Origin: a bacterium
GTDB taxonomy: Bacteria; UBP14; UBA6098; JAFGQG01
Length of the DNA: 5,886 nt
Assembly (NCBI GenBank): GCA_016930435.1
Contig: JAFGGQ010000172.1
Location: forward strand, 1-5,886
Direction: 5' to 3'
Shown here: positions 5,885 through 5,886 of the stretch, one piece after another
Numbering within the stretch: the stretch's first letter is position 1
Layout of the letters: every line of letters begins with the position of its first letter
Position numbers and translations under genes: made by a program
The notes under the pieces: model-generated
Told to the model about the DNA's origin: nothing
Database searches by the model: none
The model's input: the letters and a program-made list of their open reading frames with translations, nothing else

Positions 5885-5886
5885 AA

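Overview
This window is a run of four substantial genes, all on the minus strand, and all four look exported or envelope-associated. No RNA gene, mobile element, CRISPR array or metabolic gene was found. Strong Shine-Dalgarno sites precede two of the genes and the genetic code is standard. The protein types (an IPR-x-INFQG surface protein, a protein with pre-peptidase C-terminal (PPC) and 'DNRLRE'-like domains, and an M23 peptidase with a short cytoplasmic tail) are most familiar from the Fibrobacteres-Chlorobi-Bacteroidetes superphylum and its uncultured relatives such as Zixibacteria, Cloacimonadota, Marinimicrobia and KSB1. The clear Shine-Dalgarno sites argue against a typical Bacteroidetes member. 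This placement is inference only.

Reading in the direction of transcription (high to low coordinates): (1) 5884-4922 is a secreted 320-residue protein of unrecognised family, probably two or more beta-sandwich domains. (2) 4847-3945 is a membrane-anchored M23 peptidase with a coiled coil and a complete catalytic site, behind a good sigma70-type promoter in the 74-bp gap. (3) 3944-3516 is a 429-bp AT-rich intergenic stretch. It is unusually rich in short perfect inverted repeats, carries a possible promoter for the next gene, and holds a doubtful 40-codon plus-strand ORF. (4) 3515-2301 is a 404-residue secreted tail-fibre/adhesin-like protein starting with GTG. (5) 2279-1 is a very large secreted protein, open for 759 codons and running off the low-coordinate edge, so its C-terminus is not seen.

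Genes 4 and 5 are 21 bp apart, each with its own strong ribosome-binding site, and almost certainly form one operon for two co-exported surface proteins. The leader of that operon is the most unusual non-coding part of the window. It holds two perfect 6-3-6 palindromes with centres exactly 30 bp apart, next to a 48-bp nested inverted repeat. The M23 peptidase and the 320-residue protein are plausibly envelope housekeeping and exported accessory functions. Nothing in the sequence ties them directly to the surface-protein operon. I see no confirmed new system. The best leads are the operon pair, the cysteine-rich PPC-type domain, and the structured leader.
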